Shown: in pieces, positions 25,206-33,772 of the stretch
Layout of the letters: each line of letters begins with the position of its first letter
Numbering within the stretch: position 1 is the first letter of the stretch
Origin: Psychrobacter sp. 4Dc
GTDB lineage: Bacteria; Pseudomonadota; Gammaproteobacteria; Pseudomonadales; Moraxellaceae
Direction of reading: 5' to 3'
DNA: 43,847 bases
NCBI RefSeq assembly: GCF_002836715.1
Contig: NZ_PJAT01000091.1
Span: 1 to 43,847 of the forward strand
Translations under genes and position numbers: made by a program
Notes under the pieces: model-generated
The model's database searches: none
Seen by the model: the letters and a program-made list of their open reading frames with translations, nothing else
What the model was told of the DNA's origin: nothing

Positions 25206-25517
25206 ATGCAACTCGATAACGCTACCATCAAACGTCTAAAAGGCATTGGTCACGAGCTAAAGCCTATCGTTATGATCGGCAACAAGGGTATTACCCCAAC
25301 CATTACTGAAGAGATTGATCGCGCGCTAACAGATCATGAGCTTATCAAAGTGAAATTGCCTGCTGGCACAAAAGAAGAGCGTGACATCGTTGGCGCTGAA
25401 CTTGCTAAAGCGGCTAATGCGTCTTTGGTTCATTCTATTGGTCGCATGGCATTATTACTACGCAAAAACCCAAATGCCAACCCAAAACTGTCTAACCTAG
25501 CACGTCACGCACAGTAA
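25206..25517 (+). CDS. yhbY: CRM-domain RNA-binding protein YhbY
   Basis: A 103-residue CRS1-YhbY (CRM) domain protein associated with pre-50S ribosomal particles. The signature runs LKGIGHELKPIVMIGNKGIT (with the conserved G-x-x-G turn), then EEIDRALTDHELIKVKL and LVHSIGRMALLLRKNP. An AGGA site precedes the ATG. The arrangement divergent from rlmE is widely conserved and suggests both act in large-subunit assembly. A weak hairpin with TTTT follows at about 25592-25624. Confidence 0.93.
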   Translation: MQLDNATIKRLKGIGHELKPIVMIGNKGITPTITEEIDRALTDHELIKVKLPAGTKEERDIVGAELAKAANASLVHSIGRMALLLRKNPNANPKLSNLARHAQ

Positions 25518-25591
25518 TATGTCATGACCGACTAGACTTAAGTGACTGGGTTTTATGTTCACTTATATCATAGCTAAACGATAATCAAATA

Positions 25592-25624
25592 CAAAGGCCG
25601 CGACGCTTCTTGCTCACGGCTTTT
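25592..25624 (+). terminator. Possible weak terminator after yhbY
   Basis: AAAGGCCG and CGGCTTTT arms, with a 16-17 base loop, lie 75 bp after the yhbY stop. The stem is short and has one unpaired G, so this is a low-confidence call. Confidence 0.3.
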
Positions 25625-25736
25625 ATGTTTTCTGATAGTCTCGGTTATACTTACCGTATAGTATTAGTGTCCTTAATCAGTATGATTTCTCTTGTCACTA
25701 TCACCTCTTTATTATTGCCGTCGAAATGTACCCATA

Positions 25737-26510
25737 ATGAAACAAGCTTTTAACCTCCATCTAGCCACCGAGACGATAGCGAAAGACGCTCAGCAATTAG
25801 GCGTGTCTATAGAAGCGCTTGAGAATATCTCTATCGAAGTAAGTGCAGAGATCATCCAGCAACCAGCTTTGCAACTAGTGCTGACCTATCAAGTAATTCT
25901 GCCTAGCCAAATTCTAGCCAATCAATTCAATTGGTCAACATGGCAACAAACTCAAGTAAATTTCACTGATTACCTATGGGAAGAAACGTGCCTTGAATGT
26001 TTTATTGCTGGCAGTGAGGTTGATGGTAGTAAGACTGATGCTGAAGATATCGTGGCATCTGACCAGACAGAACTGCACAAGATACCATTTCAGCAAGCAA
26101 CCGCTTATATAGAGATTAATGCTAACCCTGATGGTCGTTACGCACTTTATCAATTTGAGAGCTATCGTAACCCTGCGGCACTACCGCCAGTAGCGTTGTA
26201 TGAGACCGATGGAACCACACGCGCATCTATTAATTGGAATAACCATAAGGATTTGACAGCCTTATCAGTAGCAAGCCTACTATCTAGCACTCCAACGGCA
26301 GTGCAGACACCTGCTCATTATGAGCGCAGCTTTAGCCTACCTATAACGCAGCTACCGAATCAACAATACGCTATTGCAAACATGCTGATTGAACAAATAC
26401 ATCCTTGTGTCATCTTATGGTTTGGCGAAACTGACTTATACTTTGCCTCGGGCCATGCCTCTCCGCCTGATTTTCACAATCGTGATTATTGGCCAAAATT
26501 TGAGCTTTGA
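25737..26510 (+). CDS. DOMON-like domain protein
   Basis: A 257-residue protein that resembles the bacterial DOMON-like family, a beta-sandwich fold that in other members binds haem or sugars. The diagnostic stretch is YLWEETCLECFIAG, then AYIEINANPDGRYALYQFES followed by YRNP. Mid-protein ASINWNNHKDLTALSVASLL and the end LWFGETDLYFASGHASPPDF complete the pattern. I take the ATG giving MKQAFNLH. A TTG 15 codons upstream would also be in frame. There is no signal peptide. The ligand and role are unknown. Confidence 0.7.
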   Translation: MKQAFNLHLATETIAKDAQQLGVSIEALENISIEVSAEIIQQPALQLVLTYQVILPSQILANQFNWSTWQQTQVNFTDYLWEETCLECFIAGSEVDGSKTDAEDIVASDQTELHKIPFQQATAYIEINANPDGRYALYQFESYRNPAALPPVALYETDGTTRASINWNNHKDLTALSVASLLSSTPTAVQTPAHYERSFSLPITQLPNQQYAIANMLIEQIHPCVILWFGETDLYFASGHASPPDFHNRDYWPKFEL

Positions 26511-26552
26511 TTTGGTTATATGAGCTGTACTCACTTAGGCATCCCAGTTTAA

Positions 26553-26597
26553 AGCACAAAAAAAACCCAGTAATGTCATAAAGAGCATTACTGAGTT
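26553..26597 (-). terminator. Intrinsic terminator after the CHAP-like gene
   Basis: A 12-bp stem (arms 26564-26575 and 26586-26597, one G-T wobble) with a 10-base loop is followed on the minus strand by eight T. It ends the minus-strand gene at 26650 and, lacking a T-run on the other side, is a weak stop for the convergent DOMON-like gene. Confidence 0.85.
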
Positions 26598-26649
26598 TGG
26601 AGAAAACTTTAGTCTTATTTAACTGATACTTACTTCATTTAACCGATGT

Positions 26650-27378
26650 TTATTTGTCAGCCATCGCAAGGTAGATACCACGATCTGATGCATCATCAAC
26701 ATACTGCGAATCACGCCATGTCGTATAGCTGTATGTACCGCTATAAGGGCTAATGCTGTTTTGACGGAAATCAGATACCCAGTCATTGCCATCAAAAATC
26801 TGAATATGACCATGTGGACGGCTTGACGTGCGGTTATAGACAACGACATCACCAACTTGTGGTGCCATGTCGTTACTGATCTTGGTAAAGCCGGCTTGGG
26901 CTAGCGTGCCACGAGAGGCGTACTGATAGGCTGAAGGGTTAGGCGTAAATTCGTAACCTGCTGACTGTAGTGCTTTTCGTACATAACGGGCACAATAACC
27001 AGAGCTTCTAGACAAAGCCACTCGTGATGCGCGTGCTGCAGCAATAGCAGGTGCAGAATTACTATCAGGGATACGACTTGCTTGCTGCTGACGCTGCTCG
27101 TATGATAAGCGGCTAGTAAGTGAAGCGAGCTGATATTCTTTTTGCTTAGCATGAGCGCTTAGATTGTCAATTGCTTGACTGATCTCATCGTTGCTATATA
27201 CATGAGCACCACTGTTAGTGCTGTAGATGTTGCGACTAGAACCATAGTTCGCAGAAGTAGAAATATTTGTGATGGTATGACTCAAGGTATTATTTGGTTG
27301 AAAGGTTGTTTCGGCAGCACCACTCGCCTGTGCGATACCCATTCCCAATACTGACAAAATTAATAAAGCTTGTTTCAT
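26650..27378 (-). CDS. Secreted CHAP/NlpC-like putative peptidoglycan hydrolase
   Basis: 242 residues from an ATG with an AGGTAG site eight bases upstream. Longer in-frame starts add a non-signal N-terminus. A signal peptide is clear (MKQALLILSVLGMGIAQASG, cleavage near residue 18). A Gln/Ser-rich linker precedes the catalytic domain. Cys129 (GYCARYVRKAL) and His189 or His191 (SRPHGHIQIF) with GDVVVY and WVSDFRQ give a papain-like CHAP/NlpC-type Cys-His site. This suggests a periplasmic or secreted amidase or endopeptidase acting on peptidoglycan. It carries its own terminator. T6SS amidase effectors share this fold, but no immunity gene or secretion locus is near. Confidence 0.72.
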   Translation of the reverse strand: MKQALLILSVLGMGIAQASGAAETTFQPNNTLSHTITNISTSANYGSSRNIYSTNSGAHVYSNDEISQAIDNLSAHAKQKEYQLASLTSRLSYEQRQQQASRIPDSNSAPAIAAARASRVALSRSSGYCARYVRKALQSAGYEFTPNPSAYQYASRGTLAQAGFTKISNDMAPQVGDVVVYNRTSSRPHGHIQIFDGNDWVSDFRQNSISPYSGTYSYTTWRDSQYVDDASDRGIYLAMADK

Positions 27379-27627
27379 AAATTTACTACCTATTGTTAAT
27401 ACAAGTCTGCTCGTCATCCATAACGAAGCATCAATTAATTTAGAGGATATAATCATCAAATAGACGTGATAAAATCCCTATTACAACGGTTCATTCTTTT
27501 CAAATAGTGACTAGTGCCAGTAGTACCTCCCACCTAGTCAACTATCTTATAAGCCATCTGCTATATATTGCGTTTAGCACGTCTGTTATGAGTATCGAGT
27601 TTGTCACCTATTAGATGAGTACTTACG

Positions 27628-28143
27628 ATGTCAAAAAAACAGCCTAATCGGCTTGCCCAGCTTATAGATCATCAAGCATTTGCTGGTAGCGCGCTACCTC
27701 AAACCCTTGCTAACAACATGCGACTATATATAGAAGCAACCAATGAGATAAAAGAGCTATTGGTAGACTGTCTACCTGAAGAAATACTCAATACCTGTTG
27801 GGTTGTAGGCTTATCACCTGAGCAGTTGATATTAAGTGTTAGCTCAATGACAGCAGCAAATCATATTCGCTATTTACATAGCTCGTATTTGCAAATACTA
27901 ACAGAGCAGTCAATTACATTTAAACAACTCAAGCAAATCCGTGTCGTTGTGGCTAAAAGCTCTGCCGATAATTATTCATCTAAACAATCGTCAACATCAT
28001 CACTGCACTTGCCAAATTCTCGTAAAGCCAATGAAAATCAGGCGCTTAGCCAGAACACAAAACGGACTATATCACAGGCCGCAGAGCATGTCACCACTGA
28101 TGAAAATCTCAAAAAAGCTCTTTTGCGTTTGATTAATCATTAA
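27628..28143 (+). CDS. dciA: DUF721 protein, probable DnaB helicase loader DciA
   Basis: A 171-residue protein with a DUF721/DciA pattern in residues 40-90: LLVDCLPEEILNTCWVVGLS then LILSVSSMTAANHIRYLHSS. The LP-EEI turn, the L-x-L-x-V-x-S core strand and the N-x-(I/L)-R-Y helix are those of DciA, the ancestral replicative helicase loader of bacteria lacking DnaC/DnaI. The C-terminal third is polar, Ser/Lys-rich and probably disordered, as described for DciA. It is convergent with lpxC, a neighbour it also has in many gammaproteobacteria. The ribosome-binding site is modest. Confidence 0.75.
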   Translation: MSKKQPNRLAQLIDHQAFAGSALPQTLANNMRLYIEATNEIKELLVDCLPEEILNTCWVVGLSPEQLILSVSSMTAANHIRYLHSSYLQILTEQSITFKQLKQIRVVVAKSSADNYSSKQSSTSSLHLPNSRKANENQALSQNTKRTISQAAEHVTTDENLKKALLRLINH

Positions 28144-28226
28144 AAATACCGACCGTTAAATGTAAAGTTATGTAAATAAGAGCAGGTGATGGCATTGATA
28201 AAGATGGATTTTTGTAATGTATTAGA

Positions 28227-28280
28227 TAAAAAAAATCCTTCGTTAGTTACATCCGGATTATGGATATAGCTAACAAAGGA
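28227..28280 (-). terminator. Intrinsic terminator after lpxC
   Basis: A long stem (arms 28236-28249 and 28267-28280, two G-T-compatible mismatches), with a smaller inner hairpin, is followed on the minus strand by eight T. It lies 150 bp after the lpxC stop in the convergent gap with dciA. Confidence 0.85.
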
Positions 28281-28431
28281 CTTAAAAACCATCTACAGCT
28301 TTTGTACTGTGTACCTTAACGGAAAATTCATATATTCATATAGATAATATATTCAAAATATAGAATATTATATAAATGTAATTATGAGCCTTCTATGTAA
28401 TATTGCGTAAATGTTTCGCTACTTCCTGTAT

Positions 28432-29349
28432 TTATCCTTCAATAACCAAATCGTTAAGCGGTAAATACTCGATAGGACAGGTTACATTGTCATCAAAAGT
28501 TACAATTTCAAAATTGTTTTCGTCAGACAGTATTTCACGTACCAATAAGTTATTTAGAGCATGACCAGACTTATAGGCATTAAAGCGACCTAAAATTGGG
28601 TAGCCAATCAAATGCAAATCTCCCAAAGCATCTAAAATTTTATGACGGACAAACTCATCGTTAAAACGTAAGCCTTCGGCATTGAGTATGTTGGCATCAT
28701 CGATAACGATGGCATTTTCCATACTACCACCTAATGCTAGGTTATTTTGACGTAGCGCTTCTATATCACGTAAAAATCCAAAAGTACGCGCAGTGCTTAA
28801 TTGTTCGATGAAGTTCTGTGTAGAGAACTGCAACTGTGCATGCTGAAAGTTCTTATCAAACGCAGGATGATCAAAATCAATTTCGAAATTTAATTCATAC
28901 CCTTCATAAGGACGTAGCTCTGCCCATTTATCTTCTAGTTTTACTCGTACTGGACGTATAATTTTAATAAATTTCTTTGCCGCTTCTTGCTCACAAAATC
29001 CTGCATCTAGTAAGAGCGCAACGAAAGGCGCAGCGCTACCATCCATAATTGGTATCTCTGAAGCAGAGACCCGAACTAACAGATTGTCTACTCCTAGACC
29101 AGCGATGGCACTAAGCAGATGCTCAACCGTGCCCACTCGCGTACCACCAAACACTAAGTTCGATGACATCATCGTGTCTTGTACTAAAAACGCACTCGCT
29201 GGGATTGGTTGACTACCTTCTATGTCAGAGCGCTCGAAAACAATACCAGTGTCAATCGGCTGCGGATGAAACTCCAAGTCAACAGGCTGACCACTATGTA
29301 GACCAGTACCCGTAACGGCTATTGCTGTTTTTATGGTTCTTTGGTTCAT
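28432..29349 (-). CDS. lpxC: UDP-3-O-acyl-N-acetylglucosamine deacetylase
   Basis: LpxC carries out the committed zinc-dependent deacetylation of lipid A synthesis. The start giving MNQRTIKTAIAVTGTGLHSG has a GAGAAGA site and yields the usual 305 residues. A GTG/ATG further out lacks this support. Zinc ligand His77 is in TVEHLLSA. The later HKILDALGDLHLIG contains the other His and Asp ligands, and the catalytic His is in KSGHALNN. It is the last gene of the division cluster, 324 bp after ftsZ and separated from it by a terminator, so it probably has its own promoter. Confidence 0.98.
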   Translation of the reverse strand: MNQRTIKTAIAVTGTGLHSGQPVDLEFHPQPIDTGIVFERSDIEGSQPIPASAFLVQDTMMSSNLVFGGTRVGTVEHLLSAIAGLGVDNLLVRVSASEIPIMDGSAAPFVALLLDAGFCEQEAAKKFIKIIRPVRVKLEDKWAELRPYEGYELNFEIDFDHPAFDKNFQHAQLQFSTQNFIEQLSTARTFGFLRDIEALRQNNLALGGSMENAIVIDDANILNAEGLRFNDEFVRHKILDALGDLHLIGYPILGRFNAYKSGHALNNLLVREILSDENNFEIVTFDDNVTCPIEYLPLNDLVIEG

Positions 29350-29673
29350 GGTTGTCTTCTCACATATTTTGTTACAATTGACATAGTGTACCATTACCGA
29401 CCCCTTATTCGCTATATATAAAAAGCGCTAATTTTCTTATCTCCTTGATTGATAACACTTATCGTCAATATTCTATTGCTGATTTTTACTTTATATGGCC
29501 TACCTAATGCTATAAAACAATGAGGCTCATATACGTTTCGACAATCATATACATATAGATTACATAGAAAATTGTCATAATTTTTCTTATACAAGACGTT
29601 TCATTTTTCCTTAACCACAAAAAAACCAGCGTTAAAACGCTGGCTTTTTCTTACTCACAGTAAATTAGAAGTA
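29350..29673. other. ftsZ-lpxC intergenic region
   Basis: 324 bp, AT-rich, holding the ftsZ terminator (29629-29657) and then the lpxC leader on the minus strand. I found no further gene. A 60-residue open frame on the minus strand (29412-29594) has no ribosome-binding site or coding character. Confidence 0.5.
29624..29657 (-). terminator. Intrinsic terminator after ftsZ
   Basis: An 8-bp GC-rich stem (CCAGCGTT / AACGCTGG, 29636-29653) flanked by A and T runs gives a strong minus-strand terminator with seven T. It lies just after the ftsZ stop. Confidence 0.92.
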
Positions 29674-30879
29674 CTATTTATTCTGTTGACGCTTTAAATA
29701 GTCTTGAATACTATTTGTTTTCGTCTTAGGCTGCTCTTGAGGTGCACTTGCACTAGGACGTACAACGCTATCTTGATGCTGCTGAGCTTGAGACTGCTTC
29801 TGACTATTTAAAGCGCTGGTATGCACATTAGGATCAACAGGTTGCGTGCTATTAACAGAAGGTACTGGCTGCTCTACTACTTCTGGCTCTTGTCCAGCAT
29901 TCTCATCTAACGTTAAGCCAGTTGCGATAACGGTTACATGTAAGTCGTCACCCATTTTTTCATCAATCACAGAACCGTAGAAAATGTGAGCGTCGTCGAT
30001 GTCAGTAATTTCTTCGACTATTGCACTGATTTTGCTCATCTCATCTAGTGACAATGATTCTGAAGAAATAACGTTAACCAATAGGCCTTTTGCATTTTCT
30101 AAACGCAAATCATCAAGTAGTGGTGATCTGATGGCTTTTTCAGTCGCTTGACGCGCACGATCATCACCGCTGGCACGGCCAATACCCATCATCGCATGAC
30201 CTTTCGCAGTCATTGCCGTACGGATATCGTTAAAGTCGATGTTGATCATACCTTCGCTAGCAATGGTTTCCGCAATACCTTGAACAGCATGCAGCAATAC
30301 ATCATCCGCTTTTTTGAAAGCATCTTGCATAGAGATGTTGCCGTATACACTCATCAACTTATCATTTGGAATCGTGATAATTGAGTCGACAAAGTTGGTC
30401 AGCTGCTCAATACCTGCTTTAGCAGCTTTGATACGCTTACCACCTTCGAATTTGAATGGCGTAGTCACAACAGCAACTGTTAGTACTTCCATTTCCTTCG
30501 CAATACGAGCAACAACTGGCGCTGCGCCTGTACCAGTACCGCCGCCCATACCAGCAGTGATAAATACCATATCTGAGTGCTCAAGCAATGCGCGAATCGC
30601 TTCTTCTTCGCTCTCTGCTGCTTCACGACCGACTTCTGGATTTGCGCCTGCCCCTAGACCACGGTTCGTTTTTGCACCTAATTGCAGTTTGTGCGGTGCA
30701 GTAAGACGATCTAGCGCTTGTTTATCTGTATTGGCACAAACGAACGTTACACCTCTGATGCCTTGCTGTACCATATGTTCAACTGCATTACCGCCGCCGC
30801 CACCAACACCGAATACAGTGAAGCTTGCTTGGCCATTGTTTTGAAGCTGATTATCATCTGGCATGGTGTATTTTGACAT
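29674..30879 (-). CDS. ftsZ: Cell division protein FtsZ
   Basis: FtsZ is the tubulin-like GTPase that forms the Z-ring. The start giving MSKYTMPDDNQ has a GGAGA site. Longer in-frame starts add a non-family N-terminus. It has 401 residues. The GTP-binding core shows FTVFGVGGGGGNAVEHM near 20-36, FVCANTDKQAL, and the tubulin signature GGGTGTG at 112-118. TTPFKFEGGKRI and NIDFNDIRTAM follow. A Pro/Gln-rich linker (about 335-390) ends in the C-terminal peptide SIQDYLKRQQNK, which would bind FtsA and other partners. It lies 266 bp after ftsA with a terminator following. Confidence 0.98.
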   Translation of the reverse strand: MSKYTMPDDNQLQNNGQASFTVFGVGGGGGNAVEHMVQQGIRGVTFVCANTDKQALDRLTAPHKLQLGAKTNRGLGAGANPEVGREAAESEEEAIRALLEHSDMVFITAGMGGGTGTGAAPVVARIAKEMEVLTVAVVTTPFKFEGGKRIKAAKAGIEQLTNFVDSIITIPNDKLMSVYGNISMQDAFKKADDVLLHAVQGIAETIASEGMINIDFNDIRTAMTAKGHAMMGIGRASGDDRARQATEKAIRSPLLDDLRLENAKGLLVNVISSESLSLDEMSKISAIVEEITDIDDAHIFYGSVIDEKMGDDLHVTVIATGLTLDENAGQEPEVVEQPVPSVNSTQPVDPNVHTSALNSQKQSQAQQHQDSVVRPSASAPQEQPKTKTNSIQDYLKRQQNK

Positions 30880-30913
30880 AAAAAAGATTCTCCAGTTGCA
30901 GATAGCGTGTAAG

Positions 30914-30953
30914 TCGATACATAGTAACGCACTCATGTGGCGCGCTATCGACA
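30914..30953 (-). other. Possible hairpin in the ftsZ leader
   Basis: GTCGATA and TATCGAC flank a 26-base segment about 40-75 bp upstream of the ftsZ start. In a transcript starting in the ftsA-ftsZ gap it would form a 7-bp stem, with partial pairing inside. It may affect translation or stability. Weakly supported. Confidence 0.3.
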
Positions 30954-31145
30954 TACTATATATAAATGTATTTAAATAAAACAGGGTATGGCTAAAATCG
31001 ATCAGTATAGACAATAATATGTCATTATCACTTAATACTTTATTTTTAAAACTAATTTATTCGCAATATTACTTTATTTTCTTGCTTAACTAATTTAGAG
31101 ACATTCCATAATATATGGATTTTCTAGCTATGAGGTTAAACAGAT

Positions 31146-32438
31146 CTATAATATTTTCTTTAAAACATTTGCAAACCGTTGACCCGCGCTCCGAAACACG
31201 CCTGATACTCGATTGTTTTGAATCGCTTCAGGTTCGCTTTTCTCACTACGGCGAAACTGCTCACTTTGACTGTATAACAACGTACCAAAAGCCGTCTGAT
31301 AAGCACGATCATTTACTTGGCTATTTAGTAGCTTAAATGACTCATCATTATCAAAATGATTATAAGCACTGATAGCAGGGTGAGTATTGGTCAGTACGAC
31401 AGGCATTTTTAGTAGCTTTTTGGCAAAGGGTATCATACCTTTAATCGTACTACCGCCGCCAGTCAACACAATCCCTTTATCGATATAGCCTATCAAACCT
31501 GCTTCGTGTAATTGACGCGCTACTTCAGTGAATATCTGAACGTAACGAGCTTCAATAATACGTGCCAAGTTATAGATGCCAATATTGATTTCGTCGCCCG
31601 ATCCTTGAGGCTTGAACAAAAAGAATGCGCTTGGGTCGACACTATTAACATCAGCTGTACCATGAGACTTCTTCAGCTTTTCAGCTTCAATCATGGAAAT
31701 ACCAAAATCAGCTGAAATATCCATTGTCACTTCATGACTGCCCGTTGCTATACAATGTGTAAAAATCAGCTTATTTTCTTTATACACACAGATGCTGGTC
31801 GTACTTGCACCAATATCGACCAAGCAAACCCCTTGCTGGCGTTCCTCAGTCATCAAACTGTACTCAGCACTGGTCACTGCATCGAAAACAATATGATCAA
31901 TGCCGACGTCACAACTTTGTAACAGCTTTTGGATATTCTGACGGCTGGCAACAGGCATCATCATCATGTGGTACATCACGGTGATATTGTGTGCCATCAT
32001 TTCGATGACATCATCCACCATAAAATCTTGCTCATCGACATAGATACCTTGCTGACAGCAATGCATCAAATAATAGTCAGATGATAAATCACGCGATTTT
32101 GCATTAGCCAATGCTTGTACCATGTCTTTGGCACGTACAACTTCATCTTCTACTTTGACCTCTCCAGCACTGTTTTTGCTGGAGAGTTCAGGGGTCGCAA
32201 GCGTTAACCAAACACTATGCACACGGCAGTTAGCGGTGTCTTCTGCTTCTTGAATAGCTTGCTTAATAGCACCTTGCAGACGTTCACGATGCTTTATTTG
32301 ACCTTGATAAAAATCGCTGTTTCTAACTTGCCCTACGCCCAAAATACGAATGTCTTTTGCAGAGACAACATTGCCTATGACGACATACACTGCCGTGGCA
32401 CTTAGATGGACAACAACCAGATTTTCATTATTTTTCAT
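31146..32438 (-). CDS. ftsA: Cell division protein FtsA
   Basis: FtsA is the actin-like ATPase that tethers FtsZ to the membrane and recruits later division proteins. 430 residues from MKNNENLVVVHLSATAVYVV. A TTG four codons upstream is also in frame. The phosphate-binding motif is VCLVDIGASTTSICVYKENK. The adenosine motif is IVLTGGGSTIKGM. The 1C domain lies in between, and the C-terminal amphipathic membrane helix is visible in GQRFANVLKKIL. The ribosome-binding site is weak. It sits between ftsQ (164 bp away) and ftsZ (266 bp), wider spacing than in E. coli. Confidence 0.97.
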   Translation of the reverse strand: MKNNENLVVVHLSATAVYVVIGNVVSAKDIRILGVGQVRNSDFYQGQIKHRERLQGAIKQAIQEAEDTANCRVHSVWLTLATPELSSKNSAGEVKVEDEVVRAKDMVQALANAKSRDLSSDYYLMHCCQQGIYVDEQDFMVDDVIEMMAHNITVMYHMMMMPVASRQNIQKLLQSCDVGIDHIVFDAVTSAEYSLMTEERQQGVCLVDIGASTTSICVYKENKLIFTHCIATGSHEVTMDISADFGISMIEAEKLKKSHGTADVNSVDPSAFFLFKPQGSGDEINIGIYNLARIIEARYVQIFTEVARQLHEAGLIGYIDKGIVLTGGGSTIKGMIPFAKKLLKMPVVLTNTHPAISAYNHFDNDESFKLLNSQVNDRAYQTAFGTLLYSQSEQFRRSEKSEPEAIQNNRVSGVFRSAGQRFANVLKKIL

Positions 32439-32602
32439 GGTACCAGACAAATTATCGCTAAATAGAAGAACAAGTGATGCTCTTCTATTAAATCATTAAA
32501 AAAAGCGTTACTAATACGCTATGATGTTGTACATATTTTCTTCAAACTAAATAAACCGTATTAGCTCACATCGGTTATGCATAGATGTAGCGCTTACTTA
32601 GG

Positions 32603-33391
32603 CTATTCTGATTCAGCACTCTGTGTCACGTTCCAAGCGATGGTAAAGCCGTTTTTGTATCGTAAATCTACAGACTGCATTTCATCTCGACGCGTCCTTA
32701 ACTGATTGCCAAGCAGTTGGCTTAAATTCAGTAGTTTTTGCGCCGTGTTTTCATTGTCTACAATCACACGTAATCCATTATCAAAGCGAATTAGCCAAGT
32801 CATTCTCGGTGACAGAATGATATCTTGGACATGCATACCAACCGGTGCATACCAATCATTAACTTGCTGCATCTGTTGCATAATAACTGGCGCTTGAGAC
32901 ATCTCGCCCTGTAAGGTCGCAAAACGTTCTTGTGTTAAATCTCTGCTATCAGCAGGAACAAATACAGCCCCTTTTGCATCGACCAAACGTTCTGTACCAA
33001 AATTAGCAACTGCTTGTTTTGGCAGTGCGTTGACGACGATACCACGTTGCCAATCACGAGAGATGCTCACTTGGTCTACCCAAGCTAAGCCCATCGTAAT
33101 GTCTCGCAATGCCTGCAAATCAGAAGTAAAGAAGCTACTTATTTGTTGTTGTTCCATCACTTCTTGCAATGATCGATACTGAGCAACAGACAAACCTTGA
33201 TTACTCACATAAATGTTTGCTGGCGGTGCATCACGCAATGCTTTGCCGCCCATCATTAATATTAGCACTAACAAACCTAAGACTAGTATCATAAATAGAT
33301 ACTTTACCGTTGCCGGTACTTGGAGATTAGACTTTGGGCGACCGGCTTTATCACTCATCAAGTCAGTTACCTCGTTGACAGTTTGAGCCAT
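32603..33391 (-). CDS. ftsQ: Cell division protein FtsQ
   Basis: FtsQ links the cytoplasmic and periplasmic parts of the divisome, binding FtsB and FtsL. In 262 residues it has a cytoplasmic N-terminus, one membrane segment (about 30-49, YLFMILVLGLLVLILMMGG) and a periplasmic part with a POTRA-like domain (about 55-125, with NIYVSNQGLSVAQYRSLQ) and the FtsQ beta domain (WVDQVSISRDWQRGIVVNAL and the final RTRRDEMQSVDLRYKNGFTI). An AAAGG site precedes the ATG. It follows ddl after an unusually long 381-bp gap. Confidence 0.95.
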   Translation of the reverse strand: MAQTVNEVTDLMSDKAGRPKSNLQVPATVKYLFMILVLGLLVLILMMGGKALRDAPPANIYVSNQGLSVAQYRSLQEVMEQQQISSFFTSDLQALRDITMGLAWVDQVSISRDWQRGIVVNALPKQAVANFGTERLVDAKGAVFVPADSRDLTQERFATLQGEMSQAPVIMQQMQQVNDWYAPVGMHVQDIILSPRMTWLIRFDNGLRVIVDNENTAQKLLNLSQLLGNQLRTRRDEMQSVDLRYKNGFTIAWNVTQSAESE

Positions 33392-33772
33392 AACGACCTT
33401 TGTCCCTATATATGATATGCATAAAACCGATCATGCTATTTATTGATATAAATCTGCTCACTTTTAGCAGAAGCTAATTAAGTCGGTATCTTATCAAACT
33501 TTATTAAAAATATGGCTTATATACCGTTGTGACACCCATTTAAACGTAACACTTTTCTTAAATTATGAATAAGTTATCAGTTATATATGGAAAAGAAATC
33601 AATAGCACCAAAATAGACTTATTCTTACAATATTAACGTATTTTGTGGTTAAACAATAGCCAAACACTAACTAGCAGCAGCGAATTTACACAAGTTTACA
33701 TGAAGCTGTGGTATAGCAGCTCTAGTGACACAAAGAGTCATCACTATCTGCTCAATTTAGTTGATTTGACAG
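33392..33772. other. ddl-ftsQ intergenic region
   Basis: 381 bp inside the division cluster with no supported gene. It is AT-rich on the minus strand, and probably holds a promoter for ftsQ, but I could not pick a convincing -35/-10 pair. No terminator-like hairpin with a T-run is visible after ddl. Confidence 0.45.

Noticed and set aside
30314..30844. 176-residue open frame antisense to ftsZ
   Set aside because: It lies wholly inside ftsZ in another frame, has a composition typical of shadow frames, and shows no ribosome-binding site or family pattern.
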